Assembly: GCA_963699535.1 (NCBI GenBank)
Contig: CAVOUJ010000030.1
Span: forward strand, 93,848 to 157,847
Origin: VBDM01 sp963699535
Lineage (GTDB): Bacteria; Pseudomonadota; Gammaproteobacteria; Burkholderiales; SG8-39
DNA length: 64,000 nt
Reading direction: 5' to 3'
This document shows positions 1 through 8,561 of the stretch, in pieces. Position 1 is the stretch's first letter, and the number at the start of each line of letters is the position of its first letter. The notes beneath the pieces are model-generated. The model was not told the DNA's origin and ran no database searches. It was given only the letters and a program-made list of their open reading frames with translations. The translations under genes were made by a program, and so were the position numbers.

Positions 1-679
1 CCTCGCCCGCGAGCCATTCCCACGCCTTGTTGACGACTTGCGGCTGCAGCCTGCCCGGGGCTTCCAACCATTCGCGGATGAACGCCTTGCACTTCTCGTC
101 GGAGAGCTTGAAGAAATGGTGCTCCGAGGACTTGAGCACGGGCTTCGCACCCGAGAGGGTCGAGTACGGATTCTTGAGAGCCGTCGCCGAATAGACGGTG
201 CTGCAGTTCTCGCAGGCGTCGCCGTACTGGTCTTTCGCGCCGCAGTTCGGGCACTCGCCCTTGATGTAGCGGTCCGCGAGGAACATGCCTTTCACCGGAT
301 CGTAGAACTGCTCGATCGCTTTGGTGAAAACGAGTCCTGCCGCTTTCAGCTTCCGGTAGATGTCTTGCGAGAGCTCGGTGTTCTCCTGTGAGTGGGTCGA
401 GTGCCAGTTGTCGAAGCCGATATGAAAGCCGTCGAGGTATTGCTTCCGCCCCCTGCCAATCTCGGCGATGAACTCCTCGGGCTTTCTCCCCACCTTCTCC
501 GCGGCGAGCATGATCGGGGCACCGTGCGCGTCGTCCGCCCCGATGAAATGCACTTCGTGACCCTGCATGCGCTGGAACCGCACCCAGATGTCGGCCTGGA
601 TGTATTCCATGATGTGGCCGATATGGAACGGGCCGTTCGCGTAGGGCAGGGCGGTGGTGACGAACAGCCGGCGGGACAT
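1..679 (-). CDS. metG: methionyl-tRNA synthetase, N-terminal part (partial at window edge)
   Basis: Charges tRNA-Met with methionine in the cytoplasm. Only about 226 N-terminal codons are inside the window; the gene continues past position 1. The start at 679 gives MSRRLFVTTALPYANG, with the class I signature in the form PYANGPFHIGH. The Cys-rich zinc knuckle follows (CPNCGAKDQYGDACENC), typical of the MetG connective peptide. It is the last gene of a same-strand run with the kinase, lipoprotein and cyclase genes upstream. In many betaproteobacteria metG lies directly divergent from apbC; here three signalling genes sit between them. Identification is very secure. Confidence 0.97.
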   Translation of the reverse strand, partial: MSRRLFVTTALPYANGPFHIGHIMEYIQADIWVRFQRMQGHEVHFIGADDAHGAPIMLAAEKVGRKPEEFIAEIGRGRKQYLDGFHIGFDNWHSTHSQENTELSQDIYRKLKAAGLVFTKAIEQFYDPVKGMFLADRYIKGECPNCGAKDQYGDACENCSTVYSATALKNPYSTLSGAKPVLKSSEHHFFKLSDEKCKAFIREWLEAPGRLQPQVVNKAWEWLAGE

Positions 680-743
680 GCGGACTTTCAAAAGCCGTTA
701 TTTTATCGTCTCGCGCCCGCCTTCGGCGCGTTCCGGGTCCGGC

Positions 744-1937
744 TCAGAGCAGATAGATCAGCATTGCGATGACCAGCGCTACTCCGACGGTGACGCCGAA
801 GACTACATTCTCGCGCCGTCCCCATGGATGGACCTCGGAACGAAATGCCCGCGCGCGCGATATCGTCGTCGCCGAGAAAGCCTTCGTCGCCACGAACTCG
901 GTCGTTCCGTCTGCGCCGATCTGACGCATCAGGCGCTGCGTTGCTTCGAGCGAGTCAAAGGCACGTGAAATCCCCTTGGTGGGCGAGGAAACGACTTCCT
1001 CGGACAGATCGTGGCCTGCTTGCAGCATCGGGGCGGCCGCAGCCTGGGGCGCGACCGGAATCGGACGCGTCGGCGTGAGGTTGGCCCCCACGCTCTGCAC
1101 TCCGGTTTCCATCTGCGCCCTGCATTCGCGCAGATCGTTCGCCAGGTCTGCCGCGCTCTGGTAGCGCGCGTCGGGGGACTTGGTGAGCACTTTGGCGATG
1201 ATGTAATCGAGCATCACCGGGACCTGGGGATTCACGGAGCTCGGCGGCGCAGGGTCGTGGTTGGTGATCTGATACATGAGCGCGCTCAGCCCCTCGCCGT
1301 TGAAAGGCGTGGTGCCGGTCAGCGACTCGTAAAGAATGACACCGAGGGAGAAGATGTCAGAGCGATGGTCGGCCCGCTTCCCCACCACCTGTTCGGGCGC
1401 AATGTACCTCGGTGAACCCAGGATGATCCCGGTCTGCGTGCGCGTCTCGCTCGAGCGCATGCGAGCAATACCGAAGTCGGCAATCTTTGCGCGCCCTTCC
1501 GGGGTGATCATGATGTTGGCGGGCTTGATGTCCCGATGCACGACGTGGTGCTGGTGCGCGTAGGCCAGGCCTTCTCCGACCTGAGCCGCGACATCGACGG
1601 CGAGCGCCACCGGCAAGGGCTGCCCTTCGGCGAGCATTTCCCGCAGCTCACGGCCCTCGATGTACTCCATCGCCATGTACACGAGGTGTCCGCTCTTGCC
1701 GATGTCGTAGATGATGATGATGTTCGGGTGGTTGAGTCCGCCGGCGGCCTTGGCTTCCGTATAGAAGCGCGCTTCGTACTCGGCCATGCCCTCGTGGCCA
1801 GCCTCCTCGGTGTTGATGGTCTTGATCGCCACCATGCGGTTGAGCATCGGGTCGTTGGCCCGATACACCACGCCCATTGCGCCTTTGCCCAGTTCGGCGA
1901 CGACCTCGTAGCGGCCAAGCAGCCAGGGTTCGGTCAT
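744..1937 (-). CDS. serine/threonine protein kinase (Hanks type), C-terminal membrane anchor
   Basis: A 397-residue eukaryotic-like kinase that should phosphorylate Ser/Thr on partner proteins. Visible motifs in order: glycine loop GKGAMGVVY (about residue 17), VAIK lysine (about 36), catalytic HRDIKPANIM (about 135), DFGIAR (about 154), and an activation loop with several Ser/Thr before APEQ (about 182). After the kinase domain come about 110 low-complexity residues and one hydrophobic helix at the extreme C-terminus (VVFGVTVGVALVIAMLIYLL). The kinase should therefore be a cytoplasmic domain anchored to the membrane, with no extracellular sensor such as PASTA. It starts 10 bases after the lipoprotein stop, so it is probably cotranscribed. 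Substrate unknown. Confidence 0.93.
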   Translation of the reverse strand: MTEPWLLGRYEVVAELGKGAMGVVYRANDPMLNRMVAIKTINTEEAGHEGMAEYEARFYTEAKAAGGLNHPNIIIIYDIGKSGHLVYMAMEYIEGRELREMLAEGQPLPVALAVDVAAQVGEGLAYAHQHHVVHRDIKPANIMITPEGRAKIADFGIARMRSSETRTQTGIILGSPRYIAPEQVVGKRADHRSDIFSLGVILYESLTGTTPFNGEGLSALMYQITNHDPAPPSSVNPQVPVMLDYIIAKVLTKSPDARYQSAADLANDLRECRAQMETGVQSVGANLTPTRPIPVAPQAAAAPMLQAGHDLSEEVVSSPTKGISRAFDSLEATQRLMRQIGADGTTEFVATKAFSATTISRARAFRSEVHPWGRRENVVFGVTVGVALVIAMLIYLL

Positions 1938-1947
1938 CGGGGATCGG

Positions 1948-2334
1948 CTATTTCTTGGTCTTCAGCCCGCGGTACACGGGCCCCCAAATCGGGTGTCCGG
2001 CCTCGTCCTCCCGGAGCGCGAATGAAGGATCGATATCCAGGGCTTTCTTGAATTCGTCGCGGCACTGCTGCATCCGGGCGGAAACGCAATGGATGAACGC
2101 GAGATACTTGTGCGCTCTCATTTGGTTCGATGTGCCGCGCAGGCCGGCGTCCAGGCCCCCTTGCAGCAGTCGCGCTGCGTAGGCGTATTCGCCGTCCTCG
2201 TAGGCTCTGATGCCGAACTCAAGTTCATTCTCGCCTTTGCTCGAGAACGCCGCCGCAAGATTCTCCCCGAACGAGGCGCATCCGCAAAGCGCCAGGCAAA
2301 GCAGCAACGCCGCGGCCTGCCGGTCGTGGGTCAT
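1948..2334 (-). CDS. small lipoprotein with TPR-like helices, TssQ-like
   Basis: A 128-residue exported lipoprotein. It has a signal peptide ending in a lipobox (LALCGC, Cys at about 19), then helices that read like one to two TPR units (EFGIRAYEDGEYAYAARLLQGGL, CRDEFKKALDIDPSFAL). The C-terminal GHPIWGPVYRGLK resembles, from memory, the TssQ family of type VI secretion-associated lipoproteins. That assignment is tentative and no other type VI gene is visible. It sits between the cyclase/PEGA gene (10 bases) and the kinase gene (10 bases), which suggests the three products work together at the envelope. Confidence 0.8.
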   Translation of the reverse strand: MTHDRQAAALLLCLALCGCASFGENLAAAFSSKGENELEFGIRAYEDGEYAYAARLLQGGLDAGLRGTSNQMRAHKYLAFIHCVSARMQQCRDEFKKALDIDPSFALREDEAGHPIWGPVYRGLKTKK

Positions 2335-2344
2335 CGCGCTCCCA

Positions 2345-3643
2345 TTAACGGCGGAACCTGTGCTTTACGCTGACCTCTGCTCCGGACTTCAATTCGACTG
2401 TCTCGACATAGGTCGGAAATGCCGTGTTCCTCAGCTCGATGCGGTGCTTGCCCGGCTTGATCGGTATCGCACGAAGCGGGGGACTCACGCCGTGCCTTGC
2501 CCCATCGACGTAGACCTCGGCCCAAGGCAGGGCAACAATATTGATGACCGCGTCGCGCGGAGAAACCGGGGCTGGCGCGGCGGGCTCGGGTTCCTTCGCC
2601 CTGGGCAGGGTCGCTATTTCCTTCGTCTTCGCCGGCGCCTCCAGTTCCTTCACCCGCGCCGTCTGGACCGTGCCCAAGGCGGGCGCCGCCTCGATCCTTG
2701 CCGACCGCTGCGGCTCGGTCTGCCGGGCTGGGGTCGCGGGCTGCGGTGCCTTCAGTTTCTGCGGCGCTTCCGGTGCCGGCTCCGGCGGGGCGGCGGCAGG
2801 AGCTGCTGCTGCAGGTGCCGCGGGGGGCGGATCGGCGCTCGGCGTCGCCGTGCCCCGTGGCGCTTGCGGCGCGGCAGACACGGGCGGTCTCGCTTCGCTG
2901 TTCGAGGTTCGGTAGGTGCGCGCGATCACTCCCGAGCCGACGATGAGCGTGAAGGCGAGCGGCGCAGCGACGAGCAGTTTGCTGTTGACGGCGAGGGCGT
3001 CGCCCCAGCCGGACCGTATCAGTTTGGGAAGCTTGGGCAAACGCAGGCCTTGCGCACGGGCTGCCGGTTGCGGTGCGGGCATCGTGCGTCGCAGGTTTCC
3101 CGGCGCCGGACCGATTGCGTACACCTCGTGTTCGCGCACGTGTTTGTCGGTCTTTGCCCCCTCGTAGTGGAAAAGCTTGGCGTAGTCCTCCGACAGGCGG
3201 GCCATCACATCGTGGTAGGAACGGGAGACGAGGATCTGCCCCGGCTCGGCGAAACTCATGACGCGTTGCGCCACGTTGATCCCGTCCCCGATGATGTTCG
3301 GCTGGCCGTTGATGTCTTTCACGAGCCTCACCGGCCCCAGATTGAGGCCTACGCGGATTTGCAGGCGCGGGCCGCTGGTGTTTTCCAGGCTGGCGACGGC
3401 GTCCCGCAGGTTCATGCCGGCGAACAGCGCGTCTTCGGGATCGCCGAGAAAGCTGACCGCGGCGCCGTCACCCGTGTCGAGAATGATGCGATCGTCCGTG
3501 GCGACGCCCGCGATCACGTCGGTCAGGATGGCATTGAACCGTTCCTTGAGCGCGATCTGTTTGCCGACGTCCTGCCTCGTGTACTCGACGATGTCGAGAA
3601 ACAGCACGCTGCAGATGAAAGTCCGATTGGTGTGCTCCGCCAT
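2345..3643 (-). CDS. adenylate/guanylate cyclase-domain protein with membrane helix and PEGA domain
   Basis: A 432-residue protein. Residues about 8-165 form a class III nucleotide cyclase domain (FICSVLFLDIVEYTRQDV, DTGDGAAVSFLGD, then INVAQRVM), opening the protein in the cytoplasm. A hydrophobic segment near 230-245 (LVAAPLAFTLIVGSGVIA) crosses the membrane. A long Ala/Pro-rich linker follows, then a C-terminal PEGA-type beta domain (about 365-432, INIVALPWAEVYVDGARHG). PEGA domains in other proteins sit outside the cytoplasm, linked to surface processes. Whether the cyclase is active, and which nucleotide it uses, cannot be decided here. It is the first gene of the run leading into metG and is divergent from apbC. 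Confidence 0.9.
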   Translation of the reverse strand: MAEHTNRTFICSVLFLDIVEYTRQDVGKQIALKERFNAILTDVIAGVATDDRIILDTGDGAAVSFLGDPEDALFAGMNLRDAVASLENTSGPRLQIRVGLNLGPVRLVKDINGQPNIIGDGINVAQRVMSFAEPGQILVSRSYHDVMARLSEDYAKLFHYEGAKTDKHVREHEVYAIGPAPGNLRRTMPAPQPAARAQGLRLPKLPKLIRSGWGDALAVNSKLLVAAPLAFTLIVGSGVIARTYRTSNSEARPPVSAAPQAPRGTATPSADPPPAAPAAAAPAAAPPEPAPEAPQKLKAPQPATPARQTEPQRSARIEAAPALGTVQTARVKELEAPAKTKEIATLPRAKEPEPAAPAPVSPRDAVINIVALPWAEVYVDGARHGVSPPLRAIPIKPGKHRIELRNTAFPTYVETVELKSGAEVSVKHRFRR

Positions 3644-3805
3644 CCCTTATCCCGCCGCAGTCGCCGACGCGGCCCCGCTTTGCCTGGTCCGAGCCCAAGA
3701 CGACAATTCTACCGCGCCGCGGCTCGGCAGGCACCGGAAAGTTGCTAGAATATCAACCTATTGCCTGTCCAAAGGCTCCAAGCGGCCGATCTCGTGGACC
3801 CTGCC

Positions 3806-4897
3806 ATGTCCGTCACACCGGAACAAATTCACGCTGCCCTGAAAGAGATCCTTGACCCGAATACCGGGCGGGATTTTTTCACGTCCAAATCGGCGAAGAA
3901 CCTCAACGTTGAAGGCGGGGACGTATCAATCGAGATCGAGCTCGCCTACCCGGGCAAGACCCAGATCGACCCGATTCGCAGGCTTGTCGGCGACAGGCTT
4001 CGTGGAATTCCGGGGGTCGGCTCGGTAAGCGTCAGCATCACGAGCAAGATCGTCTCCCACGCCGTGCAGCGCGGAGTCAAGCTCATCCCGGGAGTGAAAA
4101 ACATCGTCGCGGTTGCCTCCGGCAAGGGGGGGGTGGGCAAATCGACTACGGCGGCGAACCTCGCCCTCGCGCTTTCCGCAGAAGGTGCCAGTGTCGGCGT
4201 GCTCGACGCCGATATCTACGGCCCCTCGCAGCCGATCATGCTCGGGATCACCGGCCGGCCGGAATCCAGGGACGGCAAGACCCTCGAGCCGATGATGGGG
4301 CACGGCATCCAGGCGATATCGATCGGTTTTCTCATCGACATCGACACACCCATGGTCTGGCGGGGTCCAATGGTCACGCAGGCCCTCGAGCAGCTCCTCA
4401 AGGACACCCGCTGGCGCGACGTCGACTACCTCATCGTCGACATGCCGCCCGGCACCGGGGATATCCAGCTCACCCTGGCGCAGAAGGTTCCGGTGACCGG
4501 AGCGGTCATCGTGACGACCCCGCAGGACGTCGCCCTTATCGATGCCCGCAAGGGTCTAAAAATGTTCGAGAAAGTGGGGATTCCCATCCTCGGCGTGATC
4601 GAGAACATGAGCACTCACATCTGCTCGAAATGCGGCCACGAGGAGCATATCTTCGGGCAGGGCGGGGCGGAGCGCATGTGCAAGGAGTACGGCACCGAAT
4701 TCCTCGGGTCGCTGCCGCTGGATATCGCGATCCGGGAGCACGCCGACTCGGGGAAACCGACCGTGGTGGCGGATCCGGATGGCCGGGCGGCGGAGCTCTA
4801 CCGGGCGATCGGGCGGAGGCTCGCCGTCAAGATCGGGGAGTCGGCCAAGGACATGACGGCCAAGTTCCCGAACATCGTCGTTTCCAAGAACACCTGA
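3806..4897 (+). CDS. apbC: Mrp/ApbC iron-sulfur cluster carrier ATPase
   Basis: A 363-residue P-loop NTPase that binds and transfers Fe-S clusters to apoproteins. An N-terminal MIP18-like (DUF59) domain spans about residues 1-90. The deviant Walker A motif GKGGVGKSTT is near 107, followed by the Mrp signature DADIYGPSQP. A C-terminal CxxC (CSKCG) provides the bridging cluster ligands at the dimer interface. The reading frame is open further upstream, but ATG 3806 gives the normal family start. Divergent from the cyclase gene. Confidence 0.96.
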   Translation: MSVTPEQIHAALKEILDPNTGRDFFTSKSAKNLNVEGGDVSIEIELAYPGKTQIDPIRRLVGDRLRGIPGVGSVSVSITSKIVSHAVQRGVKLIPGVKNIVAVASGKGGVGKSTTAANLALALSAEGASVGVLDADIYGPSQPIMLGITGRPESRDGKTLEPMMGHGIQAISIGFLIDIDTPMVWRGPMVTQALEQLLKDTRWRDVDYLIVDMPPGTGDIQLTLAQKVPVTGAVIVTTPQDVALIDARKGLKMFEKVGIPILGVIENMSTHICSKCGHEEHIFGQGGAERMCKEYGTEFLGSLPLDIAIREHADSGKPTVVADPDGRAAELYRAIGRRLAVKIGESAKDMTAKFPNIVVSKNT

Positions 4898-5069
4898 GGC
4901 CTCGCTCAACGGTGGGTCGGGCGCGTCCAGGACTCGATACGTCACCTCCATACTTTCCCTTGCGTTTCAAGTAGTCCTTCCCTACCATAAGTTGCGTATT
5001 GCGTCGGGCAGCGAGAACGGCTGCCTGACCGGCGGGTGCGGGATGTAAGGGGGAAAAGGGAGAAATCAC

Positions 5070-5097
5070 TTGATTTCGCGGGGGCAGTCCCTATACT
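5070..5097 (+). promoter_or_regulatory. candidate sigma70 promoter of the decarboxylase leader
   Basis: TTGATT and TATACT hexamers are separated by 16 bases, with predicted transcription start near 5104. This would leave about 105 bases of leader before the short ORF at 5210 and about 195 bases before the decarboxylase start. A T6 run at 5161-5166 lies in the leader, but no convincing stem precedes it. The stretch 4898-5069 before the promoter holds nothing recognisable. Confidence 0.5.
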
Positions 5098-5209
5098 TTC
5101 CTGCAAACGGGCTCCGGTTCGGTTGTCTGCGATGCGGACGGTCAAACCCGGGCCCGATGCTTTTTTGGAACGGATCTTGAATCGCGAACCCGGACAAAAG
5201 GAGGTCATC

Positions 5210-5320
5210 ATGACAAGCACCAGGAGAGTACTTCGGCTCGCAGGATTTTTTCGCTCTCGATATTCCCGTAACCTAGGTTCGCCCTGGAGACCCGTGAGAT
5301 GCAGATGCGCGCAGGCGTAG
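5210..5320 (+). CDS. putative Arg-rich leader peptide (36 aa) upstream of ornithine decarboxylase
   Basis: A short ORF starting at ATG 5210 behind an almost perfect Shine-Dalgarno (AAAAGGAGGTCATC, 6-7 bases spacing), much stronger than that of the next gene. It encodes 36 residues starting MTSTRRVLRLAGFFRS, of which 9 are Arg. Its last 22 bases overlap the start of the decarboxylase gene in another frame, so the two could be translationally coupled. Enterobacterial speF is controlled by a comparably short, basic leader peptide (SpeFL) that arrests the ribosome in response to ornithine. The parallel here is my inference; no sequence homology is claimed. Confidence 0.5.
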   Translation: MTSTRRVLRLAGFFRSRYSRNLGSPWRPVRCRCAQA

Positions 5321-6499
5321 CAAGAAAGACCATCAAGTCGATCCGACAGCAGGTATTTGAACAGACCCACCTCTTCGACTCGCACGCCGAGTCGAGCCTG
5401 GACTTCGAGAAAGTCCGGGCGGCAGTAAAGGACGGCTACGACAAGCCGTTCCTCCTGATCGATTCCAACATCATCCGCGAGAAGACGCGGCGTTTCACGG
5501 CGGCGCTGCCGTGCGTGCGCCCGCATTACGCGGTCAAGGCCAACCCGGATCCCCGCGTGCTGAAGGTTCTGCTCGAGGAGGGTGCCGGGTTCGAGATCGC
5601 CTCCCTGGCCGAGCTCGACTTTCTGCGTGTCGCTGGGTGCGTCTCCGGAGGAGATCTTCTACTCCAACCCGGTGAAGTCGCGGGAGTCCATCGCTCGCGT
5701 GGCGGCGAAGGGAGTGCAGTGGTACGTGATCGATTCGGTCGAGGAGATGAGGAAGATCCAGTCGATCAAGGCGGATGCCAAGCTTTACCTGCGCATCGAC
5801 ACGCCCAACATAGGCAGCGACTGGCCGCTCGCGGGCAAGTTCGGGGCGCACGCGTCGGAAGTGCGCGACATCATCGCCACCGCGGCCAAGCTCAAGGTCG
5901 ACCTCGCCGGGGTCGCCTTCCACGTGGGATCGCAGTGCCGCAACCCGGAGAACTGGCGTGTCGGCATCGAGAAATCGCGCGCGGTCTTCGACCAGATGGC
6001 GAAGGCCGGCCTCAATCCGAGGCTGCTGAACATCGGCGGGGGCTTCCCCGTCAGGCACGTCAAGCCGATCCCCGCAATCGAGGTGATTGGCGACGTAATC
6101 AACCGAGCGCTGGAAGCGTTCCCGCCGGCGGTGAAGGTGATTGCCGAACCCGGTCGTTTCCTGGTTTCCGACGCCGGCTATTTCGTGTGCCGCATCATGG
6201 GGACAGCGACCCGGGGGAACAAGCGCTGGATGCATCTGGACGCGGGGCTCTTTGGCGGCATCATCGAGACCGCCGAAGGCCTGAAGTACAGGGTCCGCAC
6301 CGATCGCTCGGGGCCCGACGTTCCCTGGAACGTTGCAGGTCCGACCTGCGACTCGATCGACGTCGTGATGCGCGACGAGCCCTTGCCCTCAGACCTGCAG
6401 GAAGGCGACTACATCTACCTCAAGAACGCCGGGGCGTACACGACGGCCTACGCGAGCAACTTCAACGGGTTTCCGCTGCCTGAAGTTCGGGTGATATAG
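5299..6499 (+). CDS. fold-III PLP-dependent ornithine/lysine decarboxylase (one frameshift)
   Basis: Decarboxylates ornithine (and perhaps lysine) to putrescine/cadaverine. The N-terminal frame contains the PLP lysine motif YAVKANPDP (about residue 75). The C-terminal frame has FHVGSQCRNPENW, the Gly-rich GGGFPV phosphate loop, EPGRFLV and the catalytic GPTCDSIDV. The frame breaks near 5626: reading AELDFL in frame 1 must continue as SLGASPEEIFYSNP in another frame, consistent with one extra base. Total length of about 400 residues is normal for the family. Start ATG 5299 (or 5305). A leader ORF and promoter lie upstream and an intrinsic terminator follows. Confidence 0.9.
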
Positions 6500-6515
6500 G
6501 AAGCACCGAGGAGGC

Positions 6516-6547
6516 AAGGGCGGGTCGCACCCGCCCTCTTGTTTTTT
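6516..6547 (+). terminator. intrinsic terminator after the decarboxylase
   Basis: GC stem GGGCGGGT / ACCCGCCC with a CGC loop, followed by TCTTGTTTTTT, 17 bases after the decarboxylase stop. The opposite strand lacks a T-run, so it does not obviously serve folA. Confidence 0.88.
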
Positions 6548-6554
6548 GGCGCGA

Positions 6555-7064
6555 TCAGCTGCGCCAGTACTCGACGAAAGCGTAGGCGAAACCTCGCTGG
6601 CCGCCAGGGGCGATCCGTTCCCGAGAGAGTTCGCGCCATCGCGAGCGGTCGAATTCGGGGAAGAACGTGTCGCCCTCGAAATCGCGCTCGATCTCGGTCA
6701 TGTGGAGTCGGGTCGCGATCGGCAGGGCGAGCGCATAGATCTCCGCGCCGCCGACGACGAACGCGTTCTGCGGCTCGTGAACCGCCGCGAGCGCGGCCTC
6801 CAGCGAGTGCACGGTCAGGCATCCGGAATGGGTCCACTCGCGCGAGCGCGTGACCACGATATTGTCCCGCCCGGCGAGCGGCTTTCCCGAAATAGCCACT
6901 ATGGACTCGAAAGTCTTGCGACCCATGATCACGGCGTGACCCAAGGTGAGCTGCTTGAACCGCTTCAGGTCCTCCGGCAGATGCCAAGGCATCCGATTCC
7001 CGATGCCGATGACCCGGTTTCGCGCCACGGCGGCGACGATGCAGACCGTAGGAGGGTTGTTCAG
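6555..7064 (-). CDS. folA: dihydrofolate reductase
   Basis: Reduces dihydrofolate to tetrahydrofolate with NADPH. Family motifs: RNRVIGIGNRMPWHLPEDLKRF (substrate/active site), VIMGRKTFESI (NADPH loop) and VVGGAEIYALA. The first in-frame standard start is GTG 7028, but that would delete the first beta strand. The upstream codons encode TVCIVAAVA, which matches the normal DHFR N-terminus. No in-frame ATG, GTG or TTG precedes it; the best candidate is CTG at 7064, giving about 169 residues. The start is therefore either non-standard or a sequence error. Divergent from glrK. thyA, its usual partner, is 5.6 kb away. Confidence 0.93.
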   Translation of the reverse strand: MNNPPTVCIVAAVARNRVIGIGNRMPWHLPEDLKRFKQLTLGHAVIMGRKTFESIVAISGKPLAGRDNIVVTRSREWTHSGCLTVHSLEAALAAVHEPQNAFVVGGAEIYALALPIATRLHMTEIERDFEGDTFFPEFDRSRWRELSRERIAPGGQRGFAYAFVEYWRS

Positions 7065-7106
7065 AGAAGGTTCACGAGGTGAAAAACTCCGGCATTATAG
7101 CGGTCG

Positions 7107-8561
7107 ATGAAAATCGGACTCGACTTCCCGGAGCGCTACTACCCTAGATCGTTCCTGAGCCTGCTGCTGCTCGCGTTTGCGCTCGTTGCGACACCCCTGA
7201 TCGTGGCTTTCTATAATGCCGCGGTGTATGTGGAGCAGTTGGCGGGTCATAGCCAGACGGCGGTGTCGCAGGCGGCGCAGGCTTCTCGAGGCAGCCGTCT
7301 GCTGGTCGAGCAGACCACTGCGCTCGAGCGGGTGGTGCGCCAGTATCTCATCCTTGGAGACGAGGAGCTTCTCAACGACTACAACGGGCTGAGGACCAAC
7401 TTCAAGGCGAACACGAGCGAACTTTCCCTTCAGCCGCTCGACGAGCTGCAGCTGCGCGAACTGAACAAGACCATAGACAAGGAACAGGAACTGTACGAAC
7501 AGTTGCTCGGCAAGCCGGCGACCAGGGCCGCCAAGACGGCCTTGGCGGAGGGCTATGGTGTGCTCTCGGATCGCGCGCGCGAGGTGCTGAGGACCAGCAA
7601 CGCCCTGATCGATCGGGAAGTGGAGTCCATGCGCAGGACTGGCCAGCGTGCGCAACGCACTCTCTGGTTGCAGCTCGCCGCCACAATACCCCTGGGCATC
7701 CTTCTCGCTGTCGGCGTGACGCTCCTGATCGCAAGACCGGTCCGGCAGCTCGACCAGGCAATCCGTCGCCTAGGGGCCGGGGAGTTCGACGGCGACATCC
7801 GTGTCGGAGGGCCCGCTGACCTCAAATATCTGGGAGGCAGACTCGAGTGGCTGCGCCAGCGGCTGATCGACCTTGAACAAGAGAAGCGCCTGTTCCTAAG
7901 GCATGTCTCCCATGAGCTGAAGACGCCGCTCACGGCGCTGCGAGAGGGATCCGAACTGCTCGCAGAAGAGACGACCGGGCCGCTGTCGCCCGGACAGCGG
8001 GATATCGTCGGCATTCTGCAGCAGAAGAGCGTTCATTTGCAGCGGCTGATCGAGGATCTGCTCAAGTACCAGCGTACGGAGGAGAGCGTCGGGCGCCTGG
8101 AACTGTCGGCGGTGCGCCTGGACCGCGTCGTGGTGCAGGTGCTCGGCGATCACCGCCTGGCGGCCCAGGCCCGCGGCATCCGAGCCGAGCTGCGACTCGA
8201 TCCCGTCGTCCTGAGAGCGGATCAGGACAAATTGCACGCTGTGGTTGCGAATCTCGTTTCCAACGCCATCAAATACTCGCCTGACGGCGGTATGATTTCC
8301 CTGGCGCTGCGTCGTGAGGGGGAGCAGGTGGTATTCGACGTCAAGGACGCGGGTCCGGGCATTCCTCCGGGAGACCGCGACCGGGTTTTCGACTGGTTCT
8401 ATCAGGGCGCGGGCGTTCCCCACGGGCGCGTCCAGGGCAGCGGGCTCGGTCTCGCAATCGCGAAGGAATTCGTTGTCGCGCACGGCGGCCGAATAGAAGT
8501 TGTGGACGAAAGCGAGGGAGGCGCGCACTTCCGCGTCACGCTTCCGGCCGAGGCGGCATGA
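7107..8561 (+). CDS. glrK: sensor histidine kinase, GlrK/QseE type
   Basis: A 484-residue membrane sensor kinase. TM1 lies at about residues 16-40 and TM2 at about 195-215, with a helical periplasmic domain between them. HAMP follows at about 215-265, then HisKA with the phospho-acceptor in FLRHVSHELKTPLTALREGSELL. The HATPase domain carries N (VVANLVSNAIKYSPDG), G1 (VKDAGPGIPPGDRDRVFDWF) and G2 (GSGLGLAIAKEFV) boxes. The architecture, the following lipoprotein and the sigma54 regulator match the GlrK-QseG-GlrR system of enterobacteria, which senses envelope stress. Overlaps the next gene by 4 bases (ATGA). Confidence 0.92.
   Translation: MKIGLDFPERYYPRSFLSLLLLAFALVATPLIVAFYNAAVYVEQLAGHSQTAVSQAAQASRGSRLLVEQTTALERVVRQYLILGDEELLNDYNGLRTNFKANTSELSLQPLDELQLRELNKTIDKEQELYEQLLGKPATRAAKTALAEGYGVLSDRAREVLRTSNALIDREVESMRRTGQRAQRTLWLQLAATIPLGILLAVGVTLLIARPVRQLDQAIRRLGAGEFDGDIRVGGPADLKYLGGRLEWLRQRLIDLEQEKRLFLRHVSHELKTPLTALREGSELLAEETTGPLSPGQRDIVGILQQKSVHLQRLIEDLLKYQRTEESVGRLELSAVRLDRVVVQVLGDHRLAAQARGIRAELRLDPVVLRADQDKLHAVVANLVSNAIKYSPDGGMISLALRREGEQVVFDVKDAGPGIPPGDRDRVFDWFYQGAGVPHGRVQGSGLGLAIAKEFVVAHGGRIEVVDESEGGAHFRVTLPAEAA

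Noticed and set aside
5144..5168. T6 run with CCCGGGCCCG in the decarboxylase leader as intrinsic attenuator
   Set aside because: No stem long enough directly before the T-run could be drawn by eye; kept only as a note.
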